Notes: generated from the letters alone by a model not told the origin. A DNA stretch of 64,000 nt from Herbidospora yilanensis (GCF_001570565.1 NZ_BBXE01000041.1:1-64000), one strand, 5' to 3'; counted from the first letter of the stretch, positions 8,331 through 17,039 are shown. Numbers and translations: made by a program.

Positions 8331-9293
8331 TTACTTGAGGGTCACCTTCGTCGACCCGACGAGGAAGTTGATGCCGACCGGCTTGGCGCCCCTCGGCCTC
8401 GTGGAGAACTTCAGCGTGACGCTGCGGCCGGGGGCCAGGCCGTTGATCGTGCACTTGACCGTGGTCGCGGTGCGCTTGCAGGCCTTCGGCGCGTAGGTGA
8501 GGCGGTTGTCGCCGAAGGTCTTGCCCGAGATGTTGATCTTCGTGGCCTGCTTGGCGCCGGTGTTGGAGAGCTTGAGGACGTACTGCGACCGGCTCTTGGC
8601 GCCCCCGGAGATCAGCAGCCGGACCGGCGGGTCGGCCAGCGCGTGGAGCTGCGACAACGAGCCGTTGAACACGTCGGAACCCCCGGCGTGGTCGGCCTTT
8701 TCGGCCTTCTGCCAGAACGTCCATTTGCGCCACGCCGCCGGCAGCTCACCCGGGTCGGCGCCCCAGCGGGCGATCCAGAGGGGGTTCTTGGCGAACTTCC
8801 TGGTGTCGCCGGTGCAGGTCTTCCACCACGACGTGGTCGTGTAGATGATCGCGTCGCGCTTGGTCCACGCCTTGTAGCGGGACAACCAGTCGCCGATCCA
8901 CTTGACCATCTCGTCCTGGTCGAGGCCGTAGCAACTGTTCAGGCCGTTGCGGTTGTTGTAGGGGTTGTCCTCGACGTCGAGCACCCCCGGTAACGTGCGC
9001 CCGTCGGCGGTCCAGTTGCCGCCGTTGCGGACGAAGAAGTCGGCCTGCTCCTTGCCACCCGACTCGTGCGGCTGGGCGAAGTGGTAGGCGCCCCGGTACA
9101 TGCCCTCGGTGAGTGCCCCGGAGAACTGGGCGCCGAAGCGCGGGCTCTTGTAATTGGGACCTTCGGTGGCGTGCGCGAAGACGAACTCCGCGCCCTTGCC
9201 CTTCACGTCGGTCCAGTCGACGTCACCGGTCCAGTTGCTGACGTCGGCCCCCATCACGGTCGTCGACGCGACCAGTAACAAAGCGGCGTACAT
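8331..9293 (-). CDS. Secreted glycoside hydrolase family 25 lysozyme
   Basis: The 320-aa protein has a short hydrophobic N-terminus (MYAALLLVASTTVMG) that looks like a minimal signal peptide. It then has a GH25 domain: GADVSNWTGDVDW (first catalytic aspartate strand), FVFAHATEG, GAYHFAQP, LPGVLDVEDN (acidic pair) and PLWIARWG. After about residue 210 there is a beta-rich, Thr/Lys-rich C-terminal domain resembling CARDB or DUF11 folds (KLSNTGAKQATKINISG). GH25 enzymes cut the beta-1,4 bond of peptidoglycan. ATG 9293 is preceded by AAGGA at good spacing. The role could be cell-wall turnover or killing of competitors. Confidence 0.88.
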   Translation of the reverse strand: MYAALLLVASTTVMGADVSNWTGDVDWTDVKGKGAEFVFAHATEGPNYKSPRFGAQFSGALTEGMYRGAYHFAQPHESGGKEQADFFVRNGGNWTADGRTLPGVLDVEDNPYNNRNGLNSCYGLDQDEMVKWIGDWLSRYKAWTKRDAIIYTTTSWWKTCTGDTRKFAKNPLWIARWGADPGELPAAWRKWTFWQKAEKADHAGGSDVFNGSLSQLHALADPPVRLLISGGAKSRSQYVLKLSNTGAKQATKINISGKTFGDNRLTYAPKACKRTATTVKCTINGLAPGRSVTLKFSTRPRGAKPVGINFLVGSTKVTLK

Positions 9294-9339
9294 TCATGAT
9301 CCTTCCCCGTGCGGAGAACGATCGTCCCACAAACCTTCT

Positions 9340-11169
9340 TTACAGATAGAGAAGAATGTCGCGATCCCCGCGTTCTCTCAGCCTTCCGAGCACGTCGTCC
9401 CTGCCCGCGCCGTCGGGCATGCCGATGCGGGCGCCGATCAGCCGCAGGCCCTCGGCCTCGGAGGCGACGGGGGCGGTGTATCCGATCAGGTGGAGGGCCT
9501 TGTTCAGCGGCGGCAGCCCGGCCGCGCCCTGGGGCAGGAACCGGGTCAGCAGTTCGCCGCCGTCGGAGACGGTCAGGAAGACGTGGTCGCCCTCGCCGGC
9601 GTTGTATTCGGCCAGGATCGGCCGGATCGAACCCATCGTCGGCTGGTTGTGCCACGAGATCACCACCTCCCCCTGCGGGGTCGAGGCGGTGAGCTGGCCG
9701 CCGGGCGCCATGCCGAGGTGGGCCGCGAACCCGGTCGGCAGCGGGGAGCCCGAGCCGCGCAGGTGCTCGGCGTTCACGTCGACCCGGTGCCACCAGCGGC
9801 CGTCGCGGCTGCGGAAGCAGCGGCGGGTCATCGACACGTCGCGGCGGGGCTGGTAGTCGGCCGGTTCGGCGCCCGCCACCCGGATCCAGCCGCGCTGGGT
9901 GCGCTCGAACCCCGGGCCGCCGGCGTAGGCGCGCACCGAGCTCTCGCTCACCTCGTAGCGGGAGGTCAGGGACGCCACGATCGTGTTGACCGAGGCCTCG
10001 CCGCCGGCCTTCTCGATCTCGCGGGCGATCATCTCCCGGATGCCCAGGTACTCCTCGCCACCCCATCGGGCCAGGCCGTACTTGTTCCGGTCGAGCCGCA
10101 GGAAGCGGTCGTCGGCGGTGAGCTGGTTGCGGATGCCGACCAGGCTGTAGTCTTCGCCGATCCGGTTCTGGATCTCCTCGGGCGTGAGCGGGGTGCCGGC
10201 CACGGCCAAGACCGCCTCGGCCTTGTCGTTCACGCTCCTCGGCCACGGCACGACATGGCCTTCGAGCAGCCGCAACTGTGGCACCGCCCCGAGCCAGCGC
10301 TCCCCGACGTCCTCCCGGACCCCGAGCTGGGCGACCATGCCGACCGCCTCGGCCAGCGGCACGGGCCCGTCGGTGAAGAGTTGCCGCGTCTTCTCCCGCA
10401 GCTCGTCGGCGCCCCCGGCCACCAGCCACCCGTCGACCTGGTCGTAGCCGGTCAGCAGGGTGCGGACGAACCGCCAGGCCGGGATGCCCAGAGTGGCCAG
10501 CTCGGTGCGGTGCCAGGGCACCGCCGCCATCAGGTCGTCGGCCGGGACCGCCGACCCCAGCCGGGTGCGCAACCAGGTGAGGTGGGCGGTCAGCGGGGTC
10601 GCCTCCTGGCCGCGCAGCCAGTTGTCGACGTGGTCGCGCAGATCGCGCTCGATCTGCCGGATGCGCTCGCGGGTGACCGAGAACCGCTGCGCCAGCTCGT
10701 CGAGCGTGGCGCGGTGCTCGGCGTAGAGCCGGTCGCGGGCGATCGCGCGCTGCCGGTCGTCGAGCCGCTGGAACAGCTCGTCGATGATCTCGGGCAGCGG
10801 CCGTTCCGGGACGGCGGGCGGCACGCTCGCCAGCGGGTTGAGCGGCTCGGTGTCCATGAGCCGGTCGAGCACCCCGGCGAACAGCAGCCGCACGCTGTCG
10901 CGGCTGCCCGGCGTGCGCTGGCTCTCGGCCGGGGCGGTGAACCGCAGCAGCGGCATGATGTCGCCGAGGATCAGGTGTCCCCAGCAGGCGGACGTGAGGT
11001 CGGCCAGTTTGGCCGCGATCTGGGCCGGCCCGACCGTGGCGCAGGCGCGGTCGATCGGGAGCGCCTGCCACCACGAGTTCGGGAGGCCGGGATCGCTGGC
11101 GATCGGCTCCACCTGGCTGGGCGCGGTCCAGCGCAGGGGGGGCACGATGTCGCTCAGGCTCAAATTCAT
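9340..11169 (-). CDS. Protein with sigma-70 region 4-like HTH, tandem winged helices and a novel C-terminal domain (cassette gene A)
   Basis: The 609-aa protein starts with a domain shared with cassette gene B (LSDIVPPLRW...LPNSWWQALPIDR). Residues about 130-185 read LDDRQRAIARDRLY...LDELAQRFSVTRERIRQIE, a near-canonical sigma-70 region 4.2 helix-turn-helix. Residues about 315-432 hold two winged-helix units (LTPEEIQNRIG...FLRLDRNKYGLARWG and SVNTIVASLTSRYEVS...GWIRV) resembling HARE-HTH/RpoE-delta domains. Residues 445-609 form a domain I cannot name (CFRSRDGRWWHRVDV...ALHLIGYTAP...RERGDRD), also in gene B. It is third in a minus-strand cassette, 48 nt after the helicase. Sequence-specific DNA binding is likely; it lacks regions 2 and 3, so it is not a sigma factor. 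Confidence 0.8.
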   Translation of the reverse strand: MNLSLSDIVPPLRWTAPSQVEPIASDPGLPNSWWQALPIDRACATVGPAQIAAKLADLTSACWGHLILGDIMPLLRFTAPAESQRTPGSRDSVRLLFAGVLDRLMDTEPLNPLASVPPAVPERPLPEIIDELFQRLDDRQRAIARDRLYAEHRATLDELAQRFSVTRERIRQIERDLRDHVDNWLRGQEATPLTAHLTWLRTRLGSAVPADDLMAAVPWHRTELATLGIPAWRFVRTLLTGYDQVDGWLVAGGADELREKTRQLFTDGPVPLAEAVGMVAQLGVREDVGERWLGAVPQLRLLEGHVVPWPRSVNDKAEAVLAVAGTPLTPEEIQNRIGEDYSLVGIRNQLTADDRFLRLDRNKYGLARWGGEEYLGIREMIAREIEKAGGEASVNTIVASLTSRYEVSESSVRAYAGGPGFERTQRGWIRVAGAEPADYQPRRDVSMTRRCFRSRDGRWWHRVDVNAEHLRGSGSPLPTGFAAHLGMAPGGQLTASTPQGEVVISWHNQPTMGSIRPILAEYNAGEGDHVFLTVSDGGELLTRFLPQGAAGLPPLNKALHLIGYTAPVASEAEGLRLIGARIGMPDGAGRDDVLGRLRERGDRDILLYL

Positions 11170-11217
11170 GCAGGTCCAACCGGCAAGGGGAATATATCCG
11201 CAGTTCAGATTAGGGGA

Positions 11218-13272
11218 TCAGGCAGGAAGGAAGGGACTCGCGCGACCGGAGTAGGACACGTAGAGCAGCTCGTTCGCCCGCGTGCACGCGACATAGAGCA
11301 ACCCCCGTTCTCGCTGCAGGTCGTGCGCTCGTGCCATCGGATCCTCGGCGTGGGGCGTGAGCGCGTCGGGCGCCGGGATGATCCCCTCAGCGACACCTAT
11401 CACGGCCACCCGCCGGAACTCCAGCCCCTTCATACCGTGCAGCATCGTGACTTTCACCTCGATGCCCGCGTCGCGCAGGGCGGCGCGGGCGATCCGGACG
11501 ATCTCGACCGTGCGGGCGGTGACGGCGATCTCCTCGGGGGCGACGCCGTCGGCCAGCCAGTCGCTCACATGGGCGACCAGGCCGCCGATCTCGGCGTCCT
11601 GGGAGACGTACTCGCGCACCAGCGGGCGCGGGCCGTGGACGGTGGAGCGGTAGCCGTACATCTCGGCCGCGCCCTCGACCAGGCCGTCGACGGGGCCGCC
11701 GCCGCGCAGCCGGACGCCGAACGAGAGGATCTCGTGCGGCAGCCGGTAGGAGATCTTCAGGTGGAACCGGCGGACCGGGATGCCCATGCCGGCCAGCGCC
11801 GCGCGCGTGTCGAACATGCGCTGGTGGGGGTCGCCGACGATGAACATGTCGTTCGGGCCCGGTGGCACCGCGGCCCGGAGCAACCGCCACTGCGCGGGGT
11901 GCAGGTCCTGCGCCTCGTCGATCACCACGTGTTTGTACGGCTCCCGCCGGGGCGCGTCGCTCTCCAGCACGTCGGTCGTGCGCCCCAGCAACTCGGCGCC
12001 CTCGGAGGCGAGCTGGAGGAGGGTGCGCCGCCCCGACTCCCGCAGGCGGCCCTCGACGTGCTCCACCGCCCGCCACACGCTGGTGCGGATGTCGGAGTTG
12101 AGCTGGACGCCCCGGCCCGGCCGTTCGGCCGCCAGGTACTCGTCGAGCGTGCGCAGGTTCTGGGAGAGGATCACCTGCTCCCACTCGCGCAGCAGGAACG
12201 CCGCCCCGAAGCGGCTTCCGGCCGCCTCCTCCCACAACTTGGTCACGTCGCCGACCAGCGTGGGGGCCTTGCCCTCGTGGGCCGCGACGATGCGGTGGGC
12301 CAGCCGGTCGACGTTGGTGACCTCGACGCGCTTGCGCACGACCTCGTCGTCGATGATCAGGTCGAGCTTGGCCGACAACTCGTTGGCGAGCACCTGGGAG
12401 AAGGTGGTCAGCAGGATCGGCCCGCTGTTCTCCTTGGCCAGGTAGGCCGCCCGGTGCAGCGAGATCACCGTCTTGCCGGTCCCGGCGCCGCCGGTGACCA
12501 GGACGGGCCGGTCGTAGACGGGCCAGTTGGCGTAGGTGTGCTGCGGGGCGTAGAGGAACGTGCACCAGTGGGGCTTGGTCAGCACCCGGTCGAGCTCGAC
12601 CCGGTCGGCGGCGAAGGCGGCCTGGCCGGGGGAGCGGTGGAGCGCGGCCTCCAGGTCGTCGAGGTCGATGTTCTCGGCCGAGGTGACCCGGCAGCCGTCG
12701 AGTTCGCGCCAGGCCTCGGCCAGCGATCCGCCCCGGGCGAGGACGGCGAGGGGGGCGTACTGGCTCTCCGGCAGCAGGGGCTCCACGGCGGCCAGGTGGG
12801 CGTCGGTGGCCATCATCCGGACCATCGGCAGCAGCAGTTCCTGGTCGATGCCGATGTCGATGAGGTCGGTCTCGCAGATGTGGCCGTAGAGGCGCTTGCT
12901 CGATCCGGCCGCCGACCGCCGGAGGGCGGGCTCGACGCGGGACAGGGCCTCGGCGTCCCAGACCTCGATGACGCCGATCGCGGAGTTCACGGTGAAGCGG
13001 TGCCGTTGCGCGTAGGTGTAGGCCTCGGCGTCGGGCAATATCGTGACGAGCCAGTAGACGTCGCGCTGACGCACGGCCACCGCCCGGTGCCGGTCGGCCA
13101 GGCGTAACGTCGTCACGCGGGGGTCGCGCGCGTTCCGCACCCGCTCGGGCACGGGGCCGGCGGGCGAGTTGTGCAGGAACCGTCTGACGGACACCACGGC
13201 GTCCCGCCGCACGGGGCGGGCCAGTGCGGCGAGTTCCTGAGTGAAGTCCAGGGAGACGGCGAGGCGGGGCAT
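11218..13272 (-). CDS. UvrD/Rep-type SF1 helicase with RelE/ParE-like N-terminal domain
   Basis: The 684-aa protein begins with a domain of about 95 residues resembling RelE/ParE toxins (FTQELAALARPVRRDAVVSVRRFL, NARDPRVTTLRLADRHRAV, DVYWLVTILPDAEAY). A helical linker leads into an SF1A helicase. Walker A is GGAGTGKT (residues 261-268), motif II VIDEAQD, motif III IVGDPHQRMF, motif IV SYRLP, then MLHGMKGLEF and LLYVACTRA (motifs V and VI). The motor looks active and should translocate 3' to 5'. It begins 6 nt after gene B and is probably translated from the same mRNA. RelE-UvrD fusions occur in other bacteria, but their function is largely unknown. Confidence 0.9.
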   Translation of the reverse strand: MPRLAVSLDFTQELAALARPVRRDAVVSVRRFLHNSPAGPVPERVRNARDPRVTTLRLADRHRAVAVRQRDVYWLVTILPDAEAYTYAQRHRFTVNSAIGVIEVWDAEALSRVEPALRRSAAGSSKRLYGHICETDLIDIGIDQELLLPMVRMMATDAHLAAVEPLLPESQYAPLAVLARGGSLAEAWRELDGCRVTSAENIDLDDLEAALHRSPGQAAFAADRVELDRVLTKPHWCTFLYAPQHTYANWPVYDRPVLVTGGAGTGKTVISLHRAAYLAKENSGPILLTTFSQVLANELSAKLDLIIDDEVVRKRVEVTNVDRLAHRIVAAHEGKAPTLVGDVTKLWEEAAGSRFGAAFLLREWEQVILSQNLRTLDEYLAAERPGRGVQLNSDIRTSVWRAVEHVEGRLRESGRRTLLQLASEGAELLGRTTDVLESDAPRREPYKHVVIDEAQDLHPAQWRLLRAAVPPGPNDMFIVGDPHQRMFDTRAALAGMGIPVRRFHLKISYRLPHEILSFGVRLRGGGPVDGLVEGAAEMYGYRSTVHGPRPLVREYVSQDAEIGGLVAHVSDWLADGVAPEEIAVTARTVEIVRIARAALRDAGIEVKVTMLHGMKGLEFRRVAVIGVAEGIIPAPDALTPHAEDPMARAHDLQRERGLLYVACTRANELLYVSYSGRASPFLPA

Positions 13273-13278
13273 GGGGGC

Positions 13279-15018
13279 CTAACCCAGCAGGGACAGCAGG
13301 TCTCTGTCCCCACGTTCTCGGAGGCGGGCCCGCAGTTCGTCGGGCGGGGTCGGGCCGGTCAGGCCGATGCGCGTGGCGATCACGCGGTCGGCCTGGTCGG
13401 AGTTGCCGCCGGGGGCCGTGTAACCGACCAGGCGCAGCGCCCGCGCGATCGTGTCGCCGGAGTTCGCGGCGGGGAGATGGCGGACCCTGAGCATGCCCTC
13501 GTCGGAGAGGGTGAGAAAGATGTGGCTGCCCTCCTTGGCCGCGACCTCGCTGAGGATGCGGCCGAGCGAGTCGATGGCGGGGGACTCCCGCCAGGTCATC
13601 GTGACGTCTCCGGCGGCGCTGCGCACCGTTCTTTCGCCACCCGGCGACAACCCCAGGTAGAGGGCGAAGCCCTCCGGGAGGCCGACCGACGTCCCCGCCA
13701 GATGCCCGGCGTCGACGTCGACCCGCAACCACCAGCGCCCGTCGGGCTGGCGGAAGCAGCGATGCGTCTGCGACACGTCGGACGGCCGTGGCGGTGGAGC
13801 CGCCGGAGCCGGCGCCGGCGCCGCGCCGTTCGGACTCTGTATCCGCAACTGCGGGACGTTCTCCAGCCACTCCTTGGCGACCTCGGGGTGGATGCCGAGG
13901 GAGGAGACGAGTTCGAGGGCCCGCGACACGGTCGGCGGGCGGTCGGCGTTCACGATCAGGCCGCGGGTCCGTTCGTGCAGCTCGGCCAGGTCGCCCTGGA
14001 CGACCCAGTCGCCGGAGACCTGGTAGCCGGGCAGCGTGGCCAGCACGAACTGCCAGGCGAGCACGTCGAGGGAGGACAACTCGCGGGTGTGCCATTCGGC
14101 GGCGTTGACGAGCCGCGACTTGGGGGCGGCCACGCCGAGGAGGTCGGTCAGGTTCAGCAGGTAGCCGCGGTAGCGGGCGGCCGGCGGAGAGGCGAGCCAC
14201 TCCCTGAGCCGGGCGCGCAGCGTGTTCTCGGTCACCTCGATGAGGCTCGCGGGCACGCCCAGCAGCTTGGAGAGGGACTCGGGCGAGGTGGGGGAGTCGG
14301 TGAAGACCCGGTTCTGCGCGACCATCCAGCTCTGGTCGTCGAGCGAGGCGAAGACCCGGTCGATCAGTTCGGGGAAGTCGGGGGCGTCGTCCTCGCCCGT
14401 GAGCCGGGGCTGCGGGACGACCGGCGCGACGGGTGGTCCGGTGGGTGGCCCGCTGGGCTCGTCGTCGGCCTCTTCGGGCTCGTCGGCCGCCGCGGCTTCC
14501 TCGGCCCGCGCCCTGGTCTCGAAGGGCGCCCGGTAGGGGGTCCTGAGCGCGGCCCTGGTCTCGTAGGGCTCCTCGGCGGGCGCCTCGGGCTCGGGTTCCG
14601 CGGTCCTGGACGGCGCCTCGGTCGCCGCCAGCTTCGCCAGCACCGCCGAATAGAGCGCCGCCAGCAACGGACGGGCCTTCACGAACGGCTGCTCGGTCAG
14701 CTCCCGGCCGGTCAGCGCCAGCAGGCCGGGCCACGAGCCCGCCCGGTCGAGCGCGATGCCCACCTGGGGGTCGTCGGCGTCGTCGGGGTCGAGCACGTGC
14801 AGCGCGGGCAGCACGTCGCCCACCGCCGCCGCCGGCCACTGCTCCAGGGTCAGATCGGTCAGCAACCCGGCGAGCGCGTCGACCCCGAAGGCGGGCAGCA
14901 CACGGCCCATCGGGAGCGAGCGCCACCACGCGTCGGGTAATCCGGCCCGGCCGGCCAGGATGGTGGCAGCGTCACTCCAGCGCAGCGGTGGCACGAGGTC
15001 ACTCAGGCAGAAGTTCAT
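13279..15018 (-). CDS. Paralogue of cassette gene A, without winged helices (cassette gene B)
   Basis: The 579-aa protein starts MNFCLSDLVPPLRW, matching gene A, and ends with the same uncharacterised domain (CFRQPDGRWWLRVDV...ALRLVGYTAP...LRERGDRDLLSLLG). Between them is an acidic, Pro/Glu-rich linker (about residues 125-180) and a region aligned to the sigma-region-4 segment of gene A. There the HTH is degenerate (SPESLSKLLGVPASLIEV). The two winged helices of gene A are absent. ATG 15018 is preferred over 15033 because it aligns with the paralogue and follows GGGGA at 5-6 nt. It is the first gene of the cassette, behind a palindromic promoter element. Function unknown; possibly a protein-binding partner. 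Confidence 0.75.
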   Translation of the reverse strand: MNFCLSDLVPPLRWSDAATILAGRAGLPDAWWRSLPMGRVLPAFGVDALAGLLTDLTLEQWPAAAVGDVLPALHVLDPDDADDPQVGIALDRAGSWPGLLALTGRELTEQPFVKARPLLAALYSAVLAKLAATEAPSRTAEPEPEAPAEEPYETRAALRTPYRAPFETRARAEEAAAADEPEEADDEPSGPPTGPPVAPVVPQPRLTGEDDAPDFPELIDRVFASLDDQSWMVAQNRVFTDSPTSPESLSKLLGVPASLIEVTENTLRARLREWLASPPAARYRGYLLNLTDLLGVAAPKSRLVNAAEWHTRELSSLDVLAWQFVLATLPGYQVSGDWVVQGDLAELHERTRGLIVNADRPPTVSRALELVSSLGIHPEVAKEWLENVPQLRIQSPNGAAPAPAPAAPPPRPSDVSQTHRCFRQPDGRWWLRVDVDAGHLAGTSVGLPEGFALYLGLSPGGERTVRSAAGDVTMTWRESPAIDSLGRILSEVAAKEGSHIFLTLSDEGMLRVRHLPAANSGDTIARALRLVGYTAPGGNSDQADRVIATRIGLTGPTPPDELRARLRERGDRDLLSLLG

Positions 15019-15043
15019 CGCTATCCCCATCACTTCCGTAAGA

Positions 15044-15059
15044 CCAGACCATAGTCTGG
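15044..15059. promoter_or_regulatory. Palindromic operator candidate overlapping the cassette promoter
   Basis: CCAGACCATAGTCTGG is a perfect 6+6 inverted repeat with a 4-nt centre, 26 nt upstream of the gene B start. On the minus strand its centre supplies TATGGT (15053 to 15048), a fair -10 hexamer. A dimeric repressor bound here would block transcription of all three cassette genes. No good -35 was found. Confidence 0.5.
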
Positions 15060-15123
15060 CAAATCCCCTGCCGTGGCGGGAGTTTCATCCGTGACGAACA
15101 GCCACAAACGATGGTGTCACCCT

Positions 15124-15876
15124 TCAGTGGCGCACCGCTGCGAAACGCAGTCTCACGTAATCGGCCATCCAGCCCGAGTCGTGGCGCAGGGCCGGGGCGG
15201 CGAGTTCGTTCACCCGCCGGAGTAGTGGCTCGACCGTCGCCGGGGGCACGCCGTCGAGGAGCGAACCGGCGAACATGCGCACCCAGTCGGCCGCGCCGTT
15301 GGGGCACTCGTCGAGCGGGGTCGGCCGGTCGAAGTGCTCCAGGATGCGCAGGGTGAACCCGGCGCGTTCCAAACGGACGGCGTACTCGGCCGGGCTGGGG
15401 AAATACCAGGGGAGTTCGGGCTCGCGCAGGCCGTGCTCGCGCCAGGCGGTCAGCATGGCCGAGGTGAGGGCGGCGCAGTTGCCGGCCCCGCCGAGCTCGG
15501 CCACGAACCGGCCGCCGGGCCGCAGCGCGTCGCGGACCGAGTCGATGACCGCGTCGGGGTCGCGGCTCATCCAGTGGAGGGCCGCGTTGGAGAACACCGC
15601 GTCGAACGGCTGGGCGACGGTGAAGTCGTGGCCGTCGCCCACGGTGAAGTCGAGCCGGGGGAACTGGGCGATGGCCGTCTCGATCATCGCCTGTGAGCCG
15701 TCGATCCCCAGCACGTACGCCCCGCGGATGGCGATCTCGCCGCTCAGCACGCCGGTGCCGCAGCCGAGGTCGAGCACGCGCTCACCCGGCTGCGGGTCGA
15801 GCAGCTCCACGAGCGGAGCGCCCTGCGCCGAGACGTAGCCGAATGAGCTGTCGTAGGCGCGAGCGTTCCACCTCAT
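15124..15876 (-). CDS. Class I SAM-dependent methyltransferase (trans-aconitate methyltransferase-like)
   Basis: The 250-aa protein begins MRWNARAYDSSFGYVSAQG and has SAM-binding motif I VLDLGCGTGVLSGEIA, a motif II acidic residue in VLGIDGSQAMI and FDAVFSNAALHWM. The last segment is typical of the Tam and biotin-synthesis methyltransferase group. The open frame continues far upstream without meaning. ATG 15876 has no Shine-Dalgarno sequence, whereas the in-frame TTG at 15900 follows GGAAGTGAG, so the true start could be either. It is alone between the cassette and a solute-binding protein. The substrate cannot be told from sequence. Confidence 0.82.
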   Translation of the reverse strand: MRWNARAYDSSFGYVSAQGAPLVELLDPQPGERVLDLGCGTGVLSGEIAIRGAYVLGIDGSQAMIETAIAQFPRLDFTVGDGHDFTVAQPFDAVFSNAALHWMSRDPDAVIDSVRDALRPGGRFVAELGGAGNCAALTSAMLTAWREHGLREPELPWYFPSPAEYAVRLERAGFTLRILEHFDRPTPLDECPNGAADWVRMFAGSLLDGVPPATVEPLLRRVNELAAPALRHDSGWMADYVRLRFAAVRH

Positions 15877-15959
15877 GAGCGGAGGTGTGTCATATCGCAA
15901 GATGGGCTCACTTCCACGGTTGTCCGCATAGAGTACGCCAGCCGTGGAATCAGTGTTTT

Positions 15960-17039
15960 TCAGCTCATTTGCTGAGACCAGTGTTTCTGGAGATACACCT
16001 TCGCGGCGTCCTGCTGCGGGATGGTCAGGAAGACCGGCGTCCCGTTGACCTTCGGCAGCTTCCCGGCCGCCTCGTTGTCGAGGGTGCTCTTCATCTGCAT
16101 GGCCTCCATCCGCGACGGCCGCGCGTAGCCCCTGAGCAGGATGTTCTGGCCCTCGTCGGAGAACAGGAACTCGGTCCACAGGCGGGCCGCCGCCGGGTGG
16201 GGCGCGCTCGCGCTGATCGCCTGCACGTAGGGCGAGGCCAGGATCGAGCCCGCCGGGATGGTCACCTGCCAGTTGGCCTTGTTGGCGGCCGAGCGGGCGG
16301 CGTTCAGGTAGTCCCAGTCGAGCACCGCGGTGGCCTGCTCGGGCGCGGCGGCGACCGCCCCGGCCTTCTTCAGCGCCGCGAAGGCCTGCACGCCCTTGCG
16401 GGCGTCGAACTTGCCGCCCTGCATCGAGGCCGCCATCACGCCGTTGAAGCCGCTCGCGTTCTTCAGCGGGTCGCCCGCGAGCGCGACCGTGGTGCCGGCC
16501 GGGCGGCCGGTGGGCTGGAGCAGCTCCGCGTACGACGCCGGCGCCTTCATCTTGCGCGGGTCGTAGCCGATCGACATGTAGCCGCCGTAGCCGGCGTACC
16601 AGGTGCCGTTGGCGGCCTTGACCTCGTCGGGGATGTCGGTCCAGCCGGTCACCTGGTAGGGGGCGAACTTGGCGGCGTTGGCCAGGGCGACGTCGACGCT
16701 CAGGTCGAACACGTCGGGCTTCTGGGCCGTGGCGACGGCGTCGATCTGCTGCTGGCTGTTGGCCGCCGGGTTGAGCGACTCGACCTGGATGCCGTACTTG
16801 TCGGCGAAGACGTCCATCAGCTCGCCGTGGTTGACCCATTCGCGGGGCAGCCCGACGACGGTGAGCCTGCCCTCCTTCTGGGCGGCCTCGACCAGCCGGT
16901 CGAAGTTGCCGAAGCCCGCCTGGAGGCTGGCGCCCTTCACGTTGACCGGCGGGAGGGCCTTGGTCTCGCCGCCCTGGGACGAACAGGCCGCGAGGGCCAG
17001 CAGGGCCGCCAGCGCGGGAGTGGTCACGAGTCTGGTCAC
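15960..17039 (-). CDS. Extracellular solute-binding lipoprotein (family 1), orphan
   Basis: The 359-aa protein has a signal sequence ending in a lipobox (LLALAAC, with the Cys as the lipidation site). A periplasmic-binding-protein fold of the iron/polyamine/phosphonate type follows: EGRLTVVGLPREWVNHGELMDVFADKYGIQVE, then TWYAGYGGYMSIGYDP and HPAAARLWTEFLFSDEGQ. Such proteins deliver a ligand to an ABC importer, but no permease or ATPase gene is next to it. The start is taken at GTG 17039, which gives a compact signal peptide; GTG 17027 is also possible. Ligand unknown, perhaps a metal complex or small organic cation. Confidence 0.85.
   Translation of the reverse strand: MTRLVTTPALAALLALAACSSQGGETKALPPVNVKGASLQAGFGNFDRLVEAAQKEGRLTVVGLPREWVNHGELMDVFADKYGIQVESLNPAANSQQQIDAVATAQKPDVFDLSVDVALANAAKFAPYQVTGWTDIPDEVKAANGTWYAGYGGYMSIGYDPRKMKAPASYAELLQPTGRPAGTTVALAGDPLKNASGFNGVMAASMQGGKFDARKGVQAFAALKKAGAVAAAPEQATAVLDWDYLNAARSAANKANWQVTIPAGSILASPYVQAISASAPHPAAARLWTEFLFSDEGQNILLRGYARPSRMEAMQMKSTLDNEAAGKLPKVNGTPVFLTIPQQDAAKVYLQKHWSQQMS

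Noticed and set aside
9340-11169. A sigma factor
   Set aside because: Only the region 4 HTH is present; regions 1.2, 2 and 3 needed for core binding and promoter melting are absent.
9154-13107. A 1317-codon open frame on the plus strand, and a 1180-codon frame at 11387-14929 on the minus strand
   Set aside because: Both are shadows of the cassette genes. Their translations are Arg/Gly/Pro/His-rich, show no motifs, and span gene boundaries of better-supported genes with catalytic motifs.
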